DNA from: Gluconacetobacter tumulisoli
GTDB taxonomy: Bacteria > Pseudomonadota > Alphaproteobacteria > Acetobacterales > Acetobacteraceae
DNA: 64,000 bases
Direction of reading: 5' to 3'
Assembly: GCF_014174155.1 (NCBI RefSeq)
Contig: NZ_JABEQM010000009.1
Coordinates: 116,562 to 180,561 of the forward strand
Shown here: positions 27,386 to 36,520 of the stretch, one piece after another
Layout: the number at the start of each line of letters is the position of its first letter
Position numbering within the stretch: position 1 is the stretch's first letter
Program-made: the position numbers and the translations under genes
The notes under the pieces: generated by a model
Databases searched by the model: none
Told to the model about the DNA's origin: nothing
The model's input: only the letters and a program-made list of their open reading frames with translations

Positions 27386-27739
27386 ATGACCAGCGTCACC
27401 CGCATCCAGGCCGGCCCGCGCATGAGCCAGGCCGTCATCCACGGCGACACGGTCTATCTGGCCGGACAGGTCGCCCTGGGCGCGCCGGGCCAGCCCGTCG
27501 CCGCCCAGACGGCCGACATCCTGGCCCGCATCGACGCCCTGCTGGCCGAGGCAGGCAGCGACAGGACGAAGCTGCTGACCGCCACGATCTGGCTGGCCGA
27601 CATGACGCATTTCGACGAGATGAACGCCATATGGGACGCCTGGGTGGCGCCGGGGGCGACACCGGCCCGGGCCTGCGTCGAATCGCGCCTGGCGGCGCCG
27701 CAATTCACGGTGGAAATCGGCATCGTCGCCGCGCGCTGA
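27386..27739 (+). CDS. RidA/YjgF-family imine deaminase-like protein
   Basis: 117 residues from the ATG at 27386 (a TTG lies just before). RidA features: MSQAVIHGDTVYLAGQV, QTADILARIDALLAEAGSDRTKLLTATIWLADM and the C-terminal PARACVESRLAAPQFTVEIGIVAA, with Arg in PARACVE and Glu near the end as in active members. RidA proteins hydrolyse reactive 2-imino acids formed by amino-acid oxidation, so the gene fits beside a D-amino-acid dehydrogenase. It follows the racemase-like gene by 30 bp. Confidence 0.9.
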   Translation: MTSVTRIQAGPRMSQAVIHGDTVYLAGQVALGAPGQPVAAQTADILARIDALLAEAGSDRTKLLTATIWLADMTHFDEMNAIWDAWVAPGATPARACVESRLAAPQFTVEIGIVAAR

Positions 27740-27749
27740 GCCTCTGCCC

Positions 27750-28691
27750 TTGACCCTCCACATCACAACCGCGGCGGCTCGGCCGGCACGCGTGCGCGGC
27801 CCCCTGGGCGCGTACGGACACCTGCTGGCGATCTACCTGATCTGGGGCAGCACCTATCTGGCGGTGAAACTGTGCCTGTCCGGACCGGCGCCGGTCTCGC
27901 CACTGCACCTGCAGGTGCTGCGCGAGGGCTGCGGCGCGCTGCTGCTGGCCGGCCTCACCGCCGTCCGACATGGCGGACCGGGCCGCCTGGACCGGCGCGA
28001 CGCCGGCCTGTGTGCGCTGACCGGCGTCCTGATGTGGGTGGGCGGAAATGCGCTGGCCACGGCCTGCGCGCCCTATGCGCATTCCGGTTTCATCGTCATG
28101 GCGATGGGGACGATCCCCCTGTGGTGCACGTTGTTCGACTGCGTCCTGAACCGTGCCAGGCCATCGGCCAGGATCCTGGCGGCGCTGCCGCTGGGCCTGG
28201 GCGGGCTGGTCATGGTGGTGGCGCCCGCCCTGTCAGGCCACGGCGCGATCGTCACGCGCCATCCGGTGGCCGTAGTGCTGGTGTTGCAACTGGCCGCCAT
28301 CACCTGGGCGCTGGGCACGGTGCTGCAGCGCCGGCTGGCCGGCCGGTTGCGGCCCGGCTGGACGGCGGCGATCCAGATGGGGGTGGCGGCGCTGATCCTG
28401 GGATGCGCATCCTCGGCCAGCGGATGGTCCATCCCCGCCCATGTCGGAACGATCCAGCTCGCGGCCTTCGCCTTCCTGGTCGTCTTCGGCTCGGTCGTCG
28501 CGCCGGCGTCCTATATCGTCGTCCTGCGCAGCTTCTCGCCCGAAATGGCGTCCACCTTCGCCTACGTCAATCCGGTTGTGGGCGTCCTGCTGGGCTGGAT
28601 GGTACTGGGGGAACGGCCGGCCGCGCTGGCCCTGGCGGGCATGGCCGTGGTTCTGGGCAGCATCGCGCTGATGATGCGCCGGAAGGGATAA
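27750..28691 (+). CDS. EamA/DMT-superfamily transporter
   Basis: 313 residues and ten hydrophobic segments in two EamA repeats (the first from YGHLLAIYLIWGSTYLAVKL, the second from VLVLQLAAITWALGTVLQRRLAG). GSTY-LAVK and the PVVGVLLGWMVLGERP motif near the end are typical of RhaT/YedA-like drug/metabolite exporters. The start codon appears to be TTG at 27750, 10 bp after the ridA stop; a GTG at 27792 is the alternative. In this operon it probably moves the amino acid or a by-product across the inner membrane. Confidence 0.85.
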   Translation: MTLHITTAAARPARVRGPLGAYGHLLAIYLIWGSTYLAVKLCLSGPAPVSPLHLQVLREGCGALLLAGLTAVRHGGPGRLDRRDAGLCALTGVLMWVGGNALATACAPYAHSGFIVMAMGTIPLWCTLFDCVLNRARPSARILAALPLGLGGLVMVVAPALSGHGAIVTRHPVAVVLVLQLAAITWALGTVLQRRLAGRLRPGWTAAIQMGVAALILGCASSASGWSIPAHVGTIQLAAFAFLVVFGSVVAPASYIVVLRSFSPEMASTFAYVNPVVGVLLGWMVLGERPAALALAGMAVVLGSIALMMRRKG

Positions 28692-28728
28692 TACCGACCG
28701 GCGTTATACCGGCACTAGGGGCAGGGCG

Positions 28729-28788
28729 GGTCGGGCTTTGCCCGAACCCACCAGAGGGCACGGCCCTTTGGAACCCCCGGACTTCATC
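28729..28788 (+). repeat. Dispersed double-hairpin repeat, copy B
   Basis: The copy has the plan of the element at 21827-21885: GGTCGGGC-TTT-GCCCGAACC, then AGAGGGC-AC-GGCCCTTT and a C-rich tail. It lies 37 bp after the last gene of the D-amino-acid operon. Confidence 0.6.
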
Positions 28789-29288
28789 AACCCAGCGCCT
28801 TCAGGCGGCGGCCGAGCGCCATGCGCTGGCCCGGGAAATCACCGTCATTCCGGTTCGCCCAACTTGTTCCGATATCGATATTATTCCCATCGATGAACAG
28901 GGCGGCAACGGACCGCAGGCGACATGACATGATATATGTTTCACGTTAGTAATGATGTCGCCAGATATGACCTGTCGTCATGCCGCCATGATACGTCCGT
29001 CCTCCGGAATGACCGAACGGGCCGCCACTATTACTTAAAAACCAATGGAATAGATCACGACATGACAGGATCCGACCTGTGGCGGAACATGCCGGCACGC
29101 CAATCGTGGTCATCCGCGGCCCGATCTTGGGCTCTGCATGCTCGTATTTTGACTATCCATCGGCCGGTACGCCTGCTACCTGCCCTCGCAAGAAGAAAAC
29201 GAAATCGCCGTCTGAGACATTATGGCGACGGAACATCCGCCGGGCCCTTGCAGTCACGGGCCGCGTCGTCCACCGCTAAGGGGCCGTT
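28789..29288. other. Intergenic interval upstream of the diguanylate cyclase
   Basis: No gene is supported. The interval is lower in GC than its neighbours from 28860 to 29060 and contains short AT-rich patches (for example ATCGATATTATTCCCATCGAT, which holds two ATCGAT sites at 28874-28894) that may be a promoter or operator. Short open frames lack domains. Confidence 0.4.
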
Positions 29289-32234
29289 TTGGACTTCGTT
29301 CTGAAAGTCAAACATTCCGATCCGCGCCGGCATATAGGACCGGTGGGCGCGCGCCGGATCGCCTGCGGAACACTTTTCAGATCCTGTCGGGCACGGATGA
29401 TCGTGCTCTGGTTCGCCCTTCTCGTGGTCCAGGCGGCGATCTCGCCAATCGATGCGCGGACGATCCCGATCGTGGGGTACGGTGTATCCGCGGGCCTGTC
29501 GAACGTCGCCGTGCTGTCGGCCACGCAACTGCCGAACGGCTACCTGCTGGTCGGAACCCAGCATGGCGTCTTCTGGTATGACGGCCGCCATTTCATGCCG
29601 CTCGGTCCCGAACAAGGCCTGCCGGCCGGCGACATGGCAAAGGCCGTGGCGATGACCGGCGACGGCGACCTGGTTTTCGTCTTTGTCGACACGATCTATG
29701 TCGCTCGCAATATCGTCCAGGCCGCCACCCCCGACCATCTGGCGTTCCGGAAGGTCGCGATGCTGACGACCCTCAGCCGCGACACCTATCGCAAGGCGCT
29801 GCCCTGGCATGGCGGGCTGGTGGTCACGGACCATGGCCGGCTGCTGTTCGTGCACCGGGCCGGTTCGGGGAATGTCGTCGACGGCCTCGGCGCCACGCGG
29901 ATCCTGCGGGGCGGATCGATGGACGATATCTCGGCCCTGTTCGCCCAGGGCGACACGCTGTGGGTCGGTACCGGGGACGGCCGCGTCTGCGCGCTGTCGG
30001 ACAGGAAACCGGACTGCCTGTCCGTCCCCGCCCTGTCCGGCCCCCGACGCGTGGATGCCATCACCGGGGATCGCCAGGGCGTCCTCTACGCGCGGACGCT
30101 GCATGACGTCGTCAGGTTCGATCCCACGGATAGATCGACCCGGCTGGAAGCCGTCCCCCATGCCGGCGTGCAGTACGAAAACTACCAGCGATTCCTGACC
30201 CTGACCTGGACGCCCCTGGGCCATCTGCTCACCCAGACGGATGACGGACAACTGGCATTGCGGAGCGAACAGGGCTGGCAGACCCTCACACCGGGCGGCG
30301 AGGCGACATCCCTGCCCTTCAGCACCCTGCTGTTCGACCGGCAGCGCACCCTGTGGATGGGTGTCCTGGGGCGCGGCATCGTGCGCACCCTGGGGTTCGG
30401 CGCCATCACCAGCTTCGACCGGCGGGACGGCCTGCTGGGCAACGTGGTCTGGCAGACCGCGCGGCAGGCCGGCGGGCCGCTATGGATCGCGACCGATGCC
30501 GGGATCACGGCCTTCGACACCACGACCAGCACCGTCCTGCGGAACTTCGTCTCCCCCGCCTATTTCGTCGCCGTCGATGCGCAGGGATGCATCTGGCACG
30601 ACGGCCCGGATCTGGTGACCCGCCTGGATCCGGTCACGGGGTGGCATCGCGATTACAGGATCGGACGCACCAACCGGATCCTGCCCGGACGCGGCAACGA
30701 CCTGTGGATCCTGACCGACGCCGGCGCGTGGCGGGCAGACGCGGCACGGCGCGACGTGGCGCCGGAACGCGTCCCCGGCCTGTCGGGGGCGTACGCGACC
30801 GGCGCCATGGACCCGGCCGGCGCCCTGTGGCTGATCGAACGACGCACGCTGATAGTCCGCCATCCCGATGGGGGTGTGGCGGTCGTGCGCAGGGCGTGGC
30901 CGCAGGTCGGCTTCGCTCCCAACGAAATCGCCATCCAGAACGACCATGTGCTCTGGATCACCGGCCAGGGCGGCGCCTATCGCGTGGCGCATGACGGCGA
31001 CACGATCACGGCGCTGGATTTCTACGACCCGTCGATGGTCGGGTCGGACGCGCCCTACAGCGTGCTGGTCGATCACCGGGGATGGGTATGGATCGGTTCG
31101 GATCACGGGCTGGCCCTGATCGATGGTCCGCGCCGGACCCAGATCACCGAGGCCGACGGGCTGATCGCCAACGACCTCGCGCAGGACAGCCTGCTGGAGG
31201 ATCATGACGGCTCGATCTGGGTGGGCACCAGTCACGGCCTGTCGCACATCCGCCAACCCGAAAATCTTTTTCGCCAGACGACGGCCCGACCGGTTATCAC
31301 CGGAATGTCGATCGGCGGGCAACGGTACGAGGGCGGCCCCATCGCCGCGACGCGGGCACCGTTCCAGGTCCGTTTCGGAACGCTGGATTATCGCAACGCG
31401 GCGCGCACCCATTTCCGCTACCGCCTGGAAGGCGTGGACGAGGGCTGGAACGACACGATCGAAGGGACGGTGCGCTACCCCGCCGTGCCGCCCGGCATCC
31501 ACCATTTCCTGCTGGTGGCGTACGATCCCGACACGGGGCGGTGTTCCGACCCCGTGTCGGTCACGATCACGATGGGCCGTCCGTGGTGGCAGACGACCCC
31601 CGTCCTGCTTGCCGCGGGGCTGGCCGTCATCCTGCTGGGCTATGGCCTGTGGCGCATACGGATCGGCTGGCTGCTGCGGCAGCAGCGCCTCCTGCAGGAT
31701 ATAGTGGAACGCCAGACCGCCGAAATCCGCGCGGCGCACGAGGCCCTGATCCGCCAGGCGCGCCACGACAGCCTGACGGGCCTGCTCAACCGGGGCGCGA
31801 TCCAGGCCCACCTCCAGTCCGGCCTGCTGGAGGGAAACCGGGACGCCCCCCTGGCGATCGGCCTGGTCGATGTCGATCATTTCAAACAGATCAACGACCA
31901 TCTGGGGCACCTGGTCGGCGACGACGTCCTGGCCGAGATCGGCCGGCGCCTCCAGCAGGCCCTTGCCCCCGACGAGGCGGCCGGCCGCTATGGCGGCGAG
32001 GAATTTCTCATCGTGCTCCAGGGCGCGCGGGACGGAGCGGCCCGGATGGAGGTGCTGCGGCAATTGATCACCGGCCCGCTGGTGCCCTCCTGCGCGAACG
32101 TCCTGCGCGTGACCGTCAGCGTCGGCTATGCCGAGGCACGGGCCGGGGAAACCTGGCATGTCCTGGTCGGCCGCGCCGACCGCGCGCTCTATCGCGCCAA
32201 AACCGGCGGCCGGAACCGGATGGTCGCCGACTGA
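29289..32234 (+). CDS. Two-component-like beta-propeller sensor fused to a diguanylate cyclase (GGEEF)
   Basis: Up to 981 residues. The TTG start at 29289 has AAGGGG 5 bp upstream; an internal ATG at 29397 begins a cleaner signal peptide (MIVLWFALLVVQAAISPIDA). The large periplasmic part is a beta-propeller of Reg_prop-type repeats (VLVDHRGWVWIGSDHGL, DSLLEDHDGSIWVGTSHGL) closed by a Y_Y_Y-like domain (FRYRLEGVDEGWND). A membrane helix lies near residue 772, then a short coiled coil, then GGDEF with DSLTGLLNRG and active-site GGEEF at about 901. The inhibitory RxxD site is not preserved. The architecture of hybrid two-component sensors is used here to make cyclic di-GMP. Confidence 0.9.
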   Translation: MDFVLKVKHSDPRRHIGPVGARRIACGTLFRSCRARMIVLWFALLVVQAAISPIDARTIPIVGYGVSAGLSNVAVLSATQLPNGYLLVGTQHGVFWYDGRHFMPLGPEQGLPAGDMAKAVAMTGDGDLVFVFVDTIYVARNIVQAATPDHLAFRKVAMLTTLSRDTYRKALPWHGGLVVTDHGRLLFVHRAGSGNVVDGLGATRILRGGSMDDISALFAQGDTLWVGTGDGRVCALSDRKPDCLSVPALSGPRRVDAITGDRQGVLYARTLHDVVRFDPTDRSTRLEAVPHAGVQYENYQRFLTLTWTPLGHLLTQTDDGQLALRSEQGWQTLTPGGEATSLPFSTLLFDRQRTLWMGVLGRGIVRTLGFGAITSFDRRDGLLGNVVWQTARQAGGPLWIATDAGITAFDTTTSTVLRNFVSPAYFVAVDAQGCIWHDGPDLVTRLDPVTGWHRDYRIGRTNRILPGRGNDLWILTDAGAWRADAARRDVAPERVPGLSGAYATGAMDPAGALWLIERRTLIVRHPDGGVAVVRRAWPQVGFAPNEIAIQNDHVLWITGQGGAYRVAHDGDTITALDFYDPSMVGSDAPYSVLVDHRGWVWIGSDHGLALIDGPRRTQITEADGLIANDLAQDSLLEDHDGSIWVGTSHGLSHIRQPENLFRQTTARPVITGMSIGGQRYEGGPIAATRAPFQVRFGTLDYRNAARTHFRYRLEGVDEGWNDTIEGTVRYPAVPPGIHHFLLVAYDPDTGRCSDPVSVTITMGRPWWQTTPVLLAAGLAVILLGYGLWRIRIGWLLRQQRLLQDIVERQTAEIRAAHEALIRQARHDSLTGLLNRGAIQAHLQSGLLEGNRDAPLAIGLVDVDHFKQINDHLGHLVGDDVLAEIGRRLQQALAPDEAAGRYGGEEFLIVLQGARDGAARMEVLRQLITGPLVPSCANVLRVTVSVGYAEARAGETWHVLVGRADRALYRAKTGGRNRMVAD

Positions 32235-32308
32235 ACCGCACGCCGGTGGCGCGGGCCGGGACGGGCCGCTATGATCCCCTCTCCCGCCCGTCGCGAAGGA
32301 TTCCCGGC

Positions 32309-32587
32309 ATGGACCACGCCATCGCAATCGTCACCGGCTTCCTGCTGGGCCTGTTCGGCCTGATCGTCTCGGCGATCGCCGTGATCGAGCATTTCGCCCG
32401 GCAGATCCTGGCCAGCGTCGGCATCGTCGGTGAATTGCAGACCGCGCTGCTGGTCATCCTGCTGGCCGCGCTGATCGTCGGCGCCTTCCGCATGTTCGGC
32501 GGCGTCTTCGCCGTGCTGATCAGCGCGATCCTGATCCTACTGCTGGTGCACGCGCTGTTCGCGACGACGGGCCTGCCGGTCCGATAG
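32309..32587 (+). CDS. Small two-helix membrane protein
   Basis: 92 residues with GAAGGA 8 bp before the ATG, 74 bp after the diguanylate cyclase stop. Two or three hydrophobic segments (AIVTGFLLGLFGLIVSAIAV, TALLVILLAALIVGAFRMF, FAVLISAILILLLVHALF) make up almost the whole protein. No known family is recognised. It may be co-transcribed with the cyclase. Confidence 0.7.
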   Translation: MDHAIAIVTGFLLGLFGLIVSAIAVIEHFARQILASVGIVGELQTALLVILLAALIVGAFRMFGGVFAVLISAILILLLVHALFATTGLPVR

Positions 32588-33067
32588 CACCGGCCGCGCC
32601 GTGCCCCCCGCGACGGCATGGCGTCCGCGTCCTCGGTGAACTCTCGGTCCTGGACTCAATGCCACGAACCGCCGGCTGATCCCTCACCCGCTTCTTCACC
32701 GGGCGCAGGGATGCGGTCGAGCACCGACCGGCCGCCTCAGGGGCCGGACGCCCTATCGCTGCCGGCGGAAAGCCACCCGCCGCGACAGGCCCGCCGACAC
32801 ATGACGGACCGAGGCGACATAGCCCGGCCAGGCCGGCGTCCGCGCGCCGGGCCGGCGCATCGACCACGCTCCGCGCGACCAGCGCCGCGCGCCGGAGCGG
32901 ACGGGACTTCCCTCCTCCCGGGCGGCCATCCACTCGCTGACGAGGATATGACCGATAATACCTGCTGCGTGACTCATTGATCGGGCCCTCCCTCATCGGA
33001 TGTCATGAAAAAACCGGCAGGTGGCGTCAAAGTTCCGGCCGGAAGCCTTGATGGGCGGCGCTGCGCC
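32588..33067. other. Intergenic interval without a convincing gene
   Basis: A minus-strand open frame from 32977 has a GGAGGG ribosome-like site, and its first 30 codons read plausibly, but the rest is arginine-rich and typical of non-coding GC-rich DNA. A T-rich run on the minus strand at 33006-33011 after a weak stem could end transcription of the SH3-protein gene. Confidence 0.4.
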
Positions 33068-33784
33068 CTACCTCGGATGACCGCCATGATCGCCTCCGCC
33101 ATGGCCTCCGGCACCGCCACCTTCGTGACCGCCACCCGGATGACCACCGCCACCGGGGCCACCCCCGCCATGACCGCCCCCACCGGGACCGCCTCCACCT
33201 GGACCACCGGGACGGCCGGGGCCGCCGCCAAGACCGCCGCCGGGGCGCCCCCCATGCGCGCCACCGGCGTTGAACCCGCCGCCGGGATGGCCGCCACCGC
33301 GATAGCCGCCGCCGCGATCGGGACCATGGAAGGGCGGCGGCCGGCCCGCCCCCCCGCCCTGTCCGCCCCAACCGCGACCACCGCCACCGCCCCAGCGATC
33401 ACGGTCGGAAAACCACGAGCGGCCGCGATAATGCGCGCCCCAGTAACTGCCGAACACGAAGCCCGCCAGCGGCAGGCCCACCATGGGGCCATAGGTTTGC
33501 AGCGGCCCCGCCCCGCCATTGTAATTGTAAAGGACCTGGATGCGGTCGGACGGCGCCCACCCCCGATAGGGGCCATCGGCGATGTCGCACCAGCCCCAGC
33601 CGGGTTCGCACCCGAAAATATCGATCGGCGTGCCCGGCGGCAGCGATCCGACGACGGGATAGTTCGGCGAAGGCCCCGCGAAAACGTCGGTCCCGCCGAC
33701 AACGACCCCGGGCGCGGCCAGGGCGGGGGACGCCACGCCGCCCAGCGCCAGTACCGTCAGGACGGCCTTCAAACGATGTTTCAT
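33068..33784 (-). CDS. Secreted SH3-domain protein with long glycine-rich tail
   Basis: 238 residues. The start at 33784 begins a signal peptide (MKHRLKAVLTVLALGGVASPALAA). Residues about 25-85 form a bacterial SH3 (SH3_3) domain: VFAGPSPNYPVVGSLPPGT, GWGWCDIADGPYRGWAPSDRIQ. A middle segment with FVFGSYWGAHYRGR matches the usual region that follows SH3 in these small exported proteins. The last ~110 residues are almost only Gly with Pro, His, Arg and Asp, in runs such as GGGGHGGGGPGGGGHPGG. The tail is probably disordered; its histidines could bind metals. It is divergent from the GH144-like gene. Confidence 0.8.
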   Translation of the reverse strand: MKHRLKAVLTVLALGGVASPALAAPGVVVGGTDVFAGPSPNYPVVGSLPPGTPIDIFGCEPGWGWCDIADGPYRGWAPSDRIQVLYNYNGGAGPLQTYGPMVGLPLAGFVFGSYWGAHYRGRSWFSDRDRWGGGGGRGWGGQGGGAGRPPPFHGPDRGGGYRGGGHPGGGFNAGGAHGGRPGGGLGGGPGRPGGPGGGGPGGGGHGGGGPGGGGHPGGGHEGGGAGGHGGGDHGGHPR

Positions 33785-34007
33785 CCGGGCCGCGGCTCCA
33801 TGATGCGATGGTCGCTCAACGATCGCAGAGTGGGCAGGTTGCGCGCAAATGAAAAGCCCGCCGCGACGCGGATCGCAGGGGTTTCGCCCCTCCTTCCACC
33901 CACGCCGCCATCCCTCGCGCCACCATTGCCGCCCGGCGCGGTTTGCAAATCCCGAATCGCGATGGTTAAGTGACCGCGCCAGATGACGCGAATGTGACGG
34001 AACCCCC

Positions 34008-35561
34008 ATGACGATCACCCCGTGCACCGCACCCCACGCGCATGCCGGGCGCGGCGGGACCGCACGCCGACGGCCGGGCGCCTTCCTGCTGCTGGCCCTG
34101 GCCGCGGCACCGGCCGTACCACCGGACGAGGGCACGGCGCGTGCCGCCACCACCCCGGCTGCCGCCCGCGCCGCACCCGCCGGCATCATGCCCGCCCCAG
34201 CCTCCCAGCCCGGGGATGTCCGCTTCGTCGATGACCTGGAACGACGGACCTTCGACTGGTTCTGGGATGCCGCGAACCCGAAAAACGGACTGATCCCCGA
34301 CCATTATCCCTCGTCCGACCGCTTCGCCAGCATCGCCGCCGTGGGGTTCGGCCTGACCGCCTACGGCATCGGGGCGCAGCGCGGCTACGTCACGCGGGAC
34401 CAGGCGGCGGCACGCACGCTGGCGACCCTGCGCTTCCTGTATCGCGCGCCGCAGAACGCGGCCGAGGACGGGGCCGCCGGCTATCACGGCTTCTACTACC
34501 ATTTCCTCGACCCCGATCGCGGCACGCGCTTCGCCCGCTGGTCTGAACTGTCCAGCGTGGACACCACCCTGCTGCTGGGCGGCGTGCTGTTCGCGCAATC
34601 CTACTACGACCGCGACACTCCGGGCGAACGCGCGATCCGGCGACTGGCCGACGCGCTGTATCGCCGGGTGGACTGGCCGTGGATGCGCGCGCACGCGCCG
34701 TTGCTGGACATGGGCTGGACGCCCGCCGGCGGCTTCCTGCGCAACGACTGGGACGGCTACAGCGAGGGCATGCTGATCTACCTGCTGGCGCTGGCATCGC
34801 CGACCCATCCGGTGCCGGCCGACACCTGGCAGGCCTGGACCGCGACCTATGCGCGGCAATGGGGCACGTTCCAGGGCCAGACGCTGTTGAATTTCGCACC
34901 GCTGTTCGGCCATCAGTACAGCCATTCATGGGTCGATTTCCGCGGCATCCGCGACGGGTGGGGCCGCACGCACGACGTCGATTATTTCGAGAACAGCCGC
35001 CGTGCCACCTACGCCCAGCGCGCCTACGCCCAGGCCAACCCCGGCGGCTGGCGCGATTACGGCGCGAATGTCTGGGGACTGACCGCCTGCAACGGGCCGG
35101 GCATCGTCACCATGACCGTGGATGGCCGCGCGCGCAGCTTCCAGGCCTACAGCGCCCGTGGGGCCGGACGCGACTATATCTCCGACGACGGCACCATCGC
35201 GCCGACGGCGGCGGGCGGATCCATCGCCTTCGCCCCGGAAATCGTCCTGCCCGCGCTGCGGGAAATGCAGGACCGCTACGGGGCGCGCATCTACAACCGC
35301 TACGGCTTCGTCGACGCGTTCAACCCCAGCTTCCCGTCCGGCACGTCCTACTGGGCCGATACCGAACAGTTCGGCATCGACCAAGGGCCGATCCTGCTGA
35401 TGATCGAAAACTGGCGCAGCGGCCTGGTCTGGTCCACGATGAAGAAGAACCCCTACATCCGCGCCGGCCTGGCCCGCGCCGGTTTCTCCGGCGGCTGGCT
35501 GACCGAGGAAACCCGCCAGGCCCAGGCCGATTCTTCCCCGGGCACCGGCCGCCACATGTAA
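34008..35561 (+). CDS. Secreted glucoamylase-like glycosidase (GH144/PF10091 family)
   Basis: 517 residues with an N-terminal export segment (GAFLLLALAAAPAVP after an Arg-rich start). The mature part begins DLERRTFDWFWDAANPKNGLIPDHYPS, the hallmark of the putative glucoamylase family, and continues with GFYYHFLD, LSSVDTTLLLGGVLFAQSYY, WDGYSEGMLIYLLAL, QYSHSWVDFRGIRD and WGLTACNGP. Characterised GH144 members are endo-beta-1,2-glucanases; others act on alpha-glucans. Acidic residues in the SEL-SSVD and YSEGM blocks line the cleft. It may degrade cyclic or linear beta-1,2-glucan. It converges with the LysR gene. Confidence 0.88.
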   Translation: MTITPCTAPHAHAGRGGTARRRPGAFLLLALAAAPAVPPDEGTARAATTPAAARAAPAGIMPAPASQPGDVRFVDDLERRTFDWFWDAANPKNGLIPDHYPSSDRFASIAAVGFGLTAYGIGAQRGYVTRDQAAARTLATLRFLYRAPQNAAEDGAAGYHGFYYHFLDPDRGTRFARWSELSSVDTTLLLGGVLFAQSYYDRDTPGERAIRRLADALYRRVDWPWMRAHAPLLDMGWTPAGGFLRNDWDGYSEGMLIYLLALASPTHPVPADTWQAWTATYARQWGTFQGQTLLNFAPLFGHQYSHSWVDFRGIRDGWGRTHDVDYFENSRRATYAQRAYAQANPGGWRDYGANVWGLTACNGPGIVTMTVDGRARSFQAYSARGAGRDYISDDGTIAPTAAGGSIAFAPEIVLPALREMQDRYGARIYNRYGFVDAFNPSFPSGTSYWADTEQFGIDQGPILLMIENWRSGLVWSTMKKNPYIRAGLARAGFSGGWLTEETRQAQADSSPGTGRHM

Positions 35562-35601
35562 GAATCCGGTCTGTAAAAACCTCTTCCGGAACGTCGTTTT
35601 T

Positions 35602-36510
35602 TTAGAAATCTGACGGCGGGAACTGTCCGGCCAGCCATTCCGCGAACAGATGGGCGGCGGCGCAGGGCGCCCGACGGTCGGGGATCAGGATATTGTAGCT
35701 GGCCTGCGGCTGCAGGACGAGGTCCGTTACACGGACCAGCAGGCCCGCGCGCAACTGCTCCTGCAGCAGCAGCCTCCACCCTAGCGCCACCCCCTGTCCG
35801 GCGATCGCGGCGGCGATGCCGTCGGTATAATGGTTGAATTGCAGGACGGCGCGCGGCGTCGCCGGGCCCAGCCCCACGGCATCGAACCAGTCGGGCCACT
35901 GGATCCAGCTCGGATCCGGCGCATCGCTGCCGATCAGCGGCAGATGCGGCAGCGCGTCGGCAGTGGCCGCCCCGCCGATCCCTGCCAGGAAGGCCGGCGA
36001 ACAGACGGGGAAGACGCTGTCGCGCGCGCTGGCCAGGGTTCGGCCACCCGCCACGGGCGGCACCCCGAAGCGGATCATCACATCCAGATCGTCGCGCGCG
36101 TCGAACATCTCGTCCTGCGAGACGACGCGGATCTTGAGATCCGGATGGAGGGCTCGAAACTGCGGCAGGCGCGGCAGCAGCCAGAACTGGGTCTGCGCCA
36201 GGGTCGCGCCCACCGTCAGCGTATCGCTCTCGCGCGGGCGGCGAATGGATTCCACGACATCGCGGATCTGATGAAACGCCTCGCCGAGCGTGCCGCCCAG
36301 CATCATCCCGGCGGCGGTGGGGATAACGGCCCGATGCGCGCGCTGGAACAGCGGGACGCCGAAATCCTCCTCCAGCAGGCGCACCTGGCGGCTGACGGCG
36401 GCCTGGCTGACGCCCAGCTCACGCGCCGCGGCGGTGAAGCTGCGCAGGCGCATCGCCGCCTCGAACGTCACCAGCGCACTGATCGACGGCACGTTCTGCT
36501 TGAACGACAT
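35602..36510 (-). CDS. LysR-family transcriptional regulator (GcvA-like)
   Basis: 302 residues. The ATG at 36510 has GGAGG upstream and lies 10 bp after the TetR stop, so the two regulators form an operon. The HTH is ALVTFEAAMRLRSFTAAARELGVSQAAVSRQVRLLEEDFGVPLFQR, then a LysR substrate domain (TLTVGATLAQTQFWLLPRLPQFRALHPDLKIRV). The GcvA-like group usually controls a neighbouring catabolic gene in response to a small molecule. It is convergent with the glucanase gene; its likely target is the flavoprotein gene on the other side of TetR. Confidence 0.9.
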   Translation of the reverse strand: MSFKQNVPSISALVTFEAAMRLRSFTAAARELGVSQAAVSRQVRLLEEDFGVPLFQRAHRAVIPTAAGMMLGGTLGEAFHQIRDVVESIRRPRESDTLTVGATLAQTQFWLLPRLPQFRALHPDLKIRVVSQDEMFDARDDLDVMIRFGVPPVAGGRTLASARDSVFPVCSPAFLAGIGGAATADALPHLPLIGSDAPDPSWIQWPDWFDAVGLGPATPRAVLQFNHYTDGIAAAIAGQGVALGWRLLLQEQLRAGLLVRVTDLVLQPQASYNILIPDRRAPCAAAHLFAEWLAGQFPPSDF

Positions 36511-36520
36511 CGCCCCCTCC

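Noticed and set aside
28936..29304. Small plus-strand frames before the diguanylate cyclase
   Set aside because: No domain, poor composition and no good ribosome site; the region looks like leader or spacer DNA.
32753..32977. 74-codon minus-strand frame with a GGAGGG-like site
   Set aside because: Only the first 30 codons look protein-like; the rest is Arg-rich noise and no helix, domain or export signal supports it.
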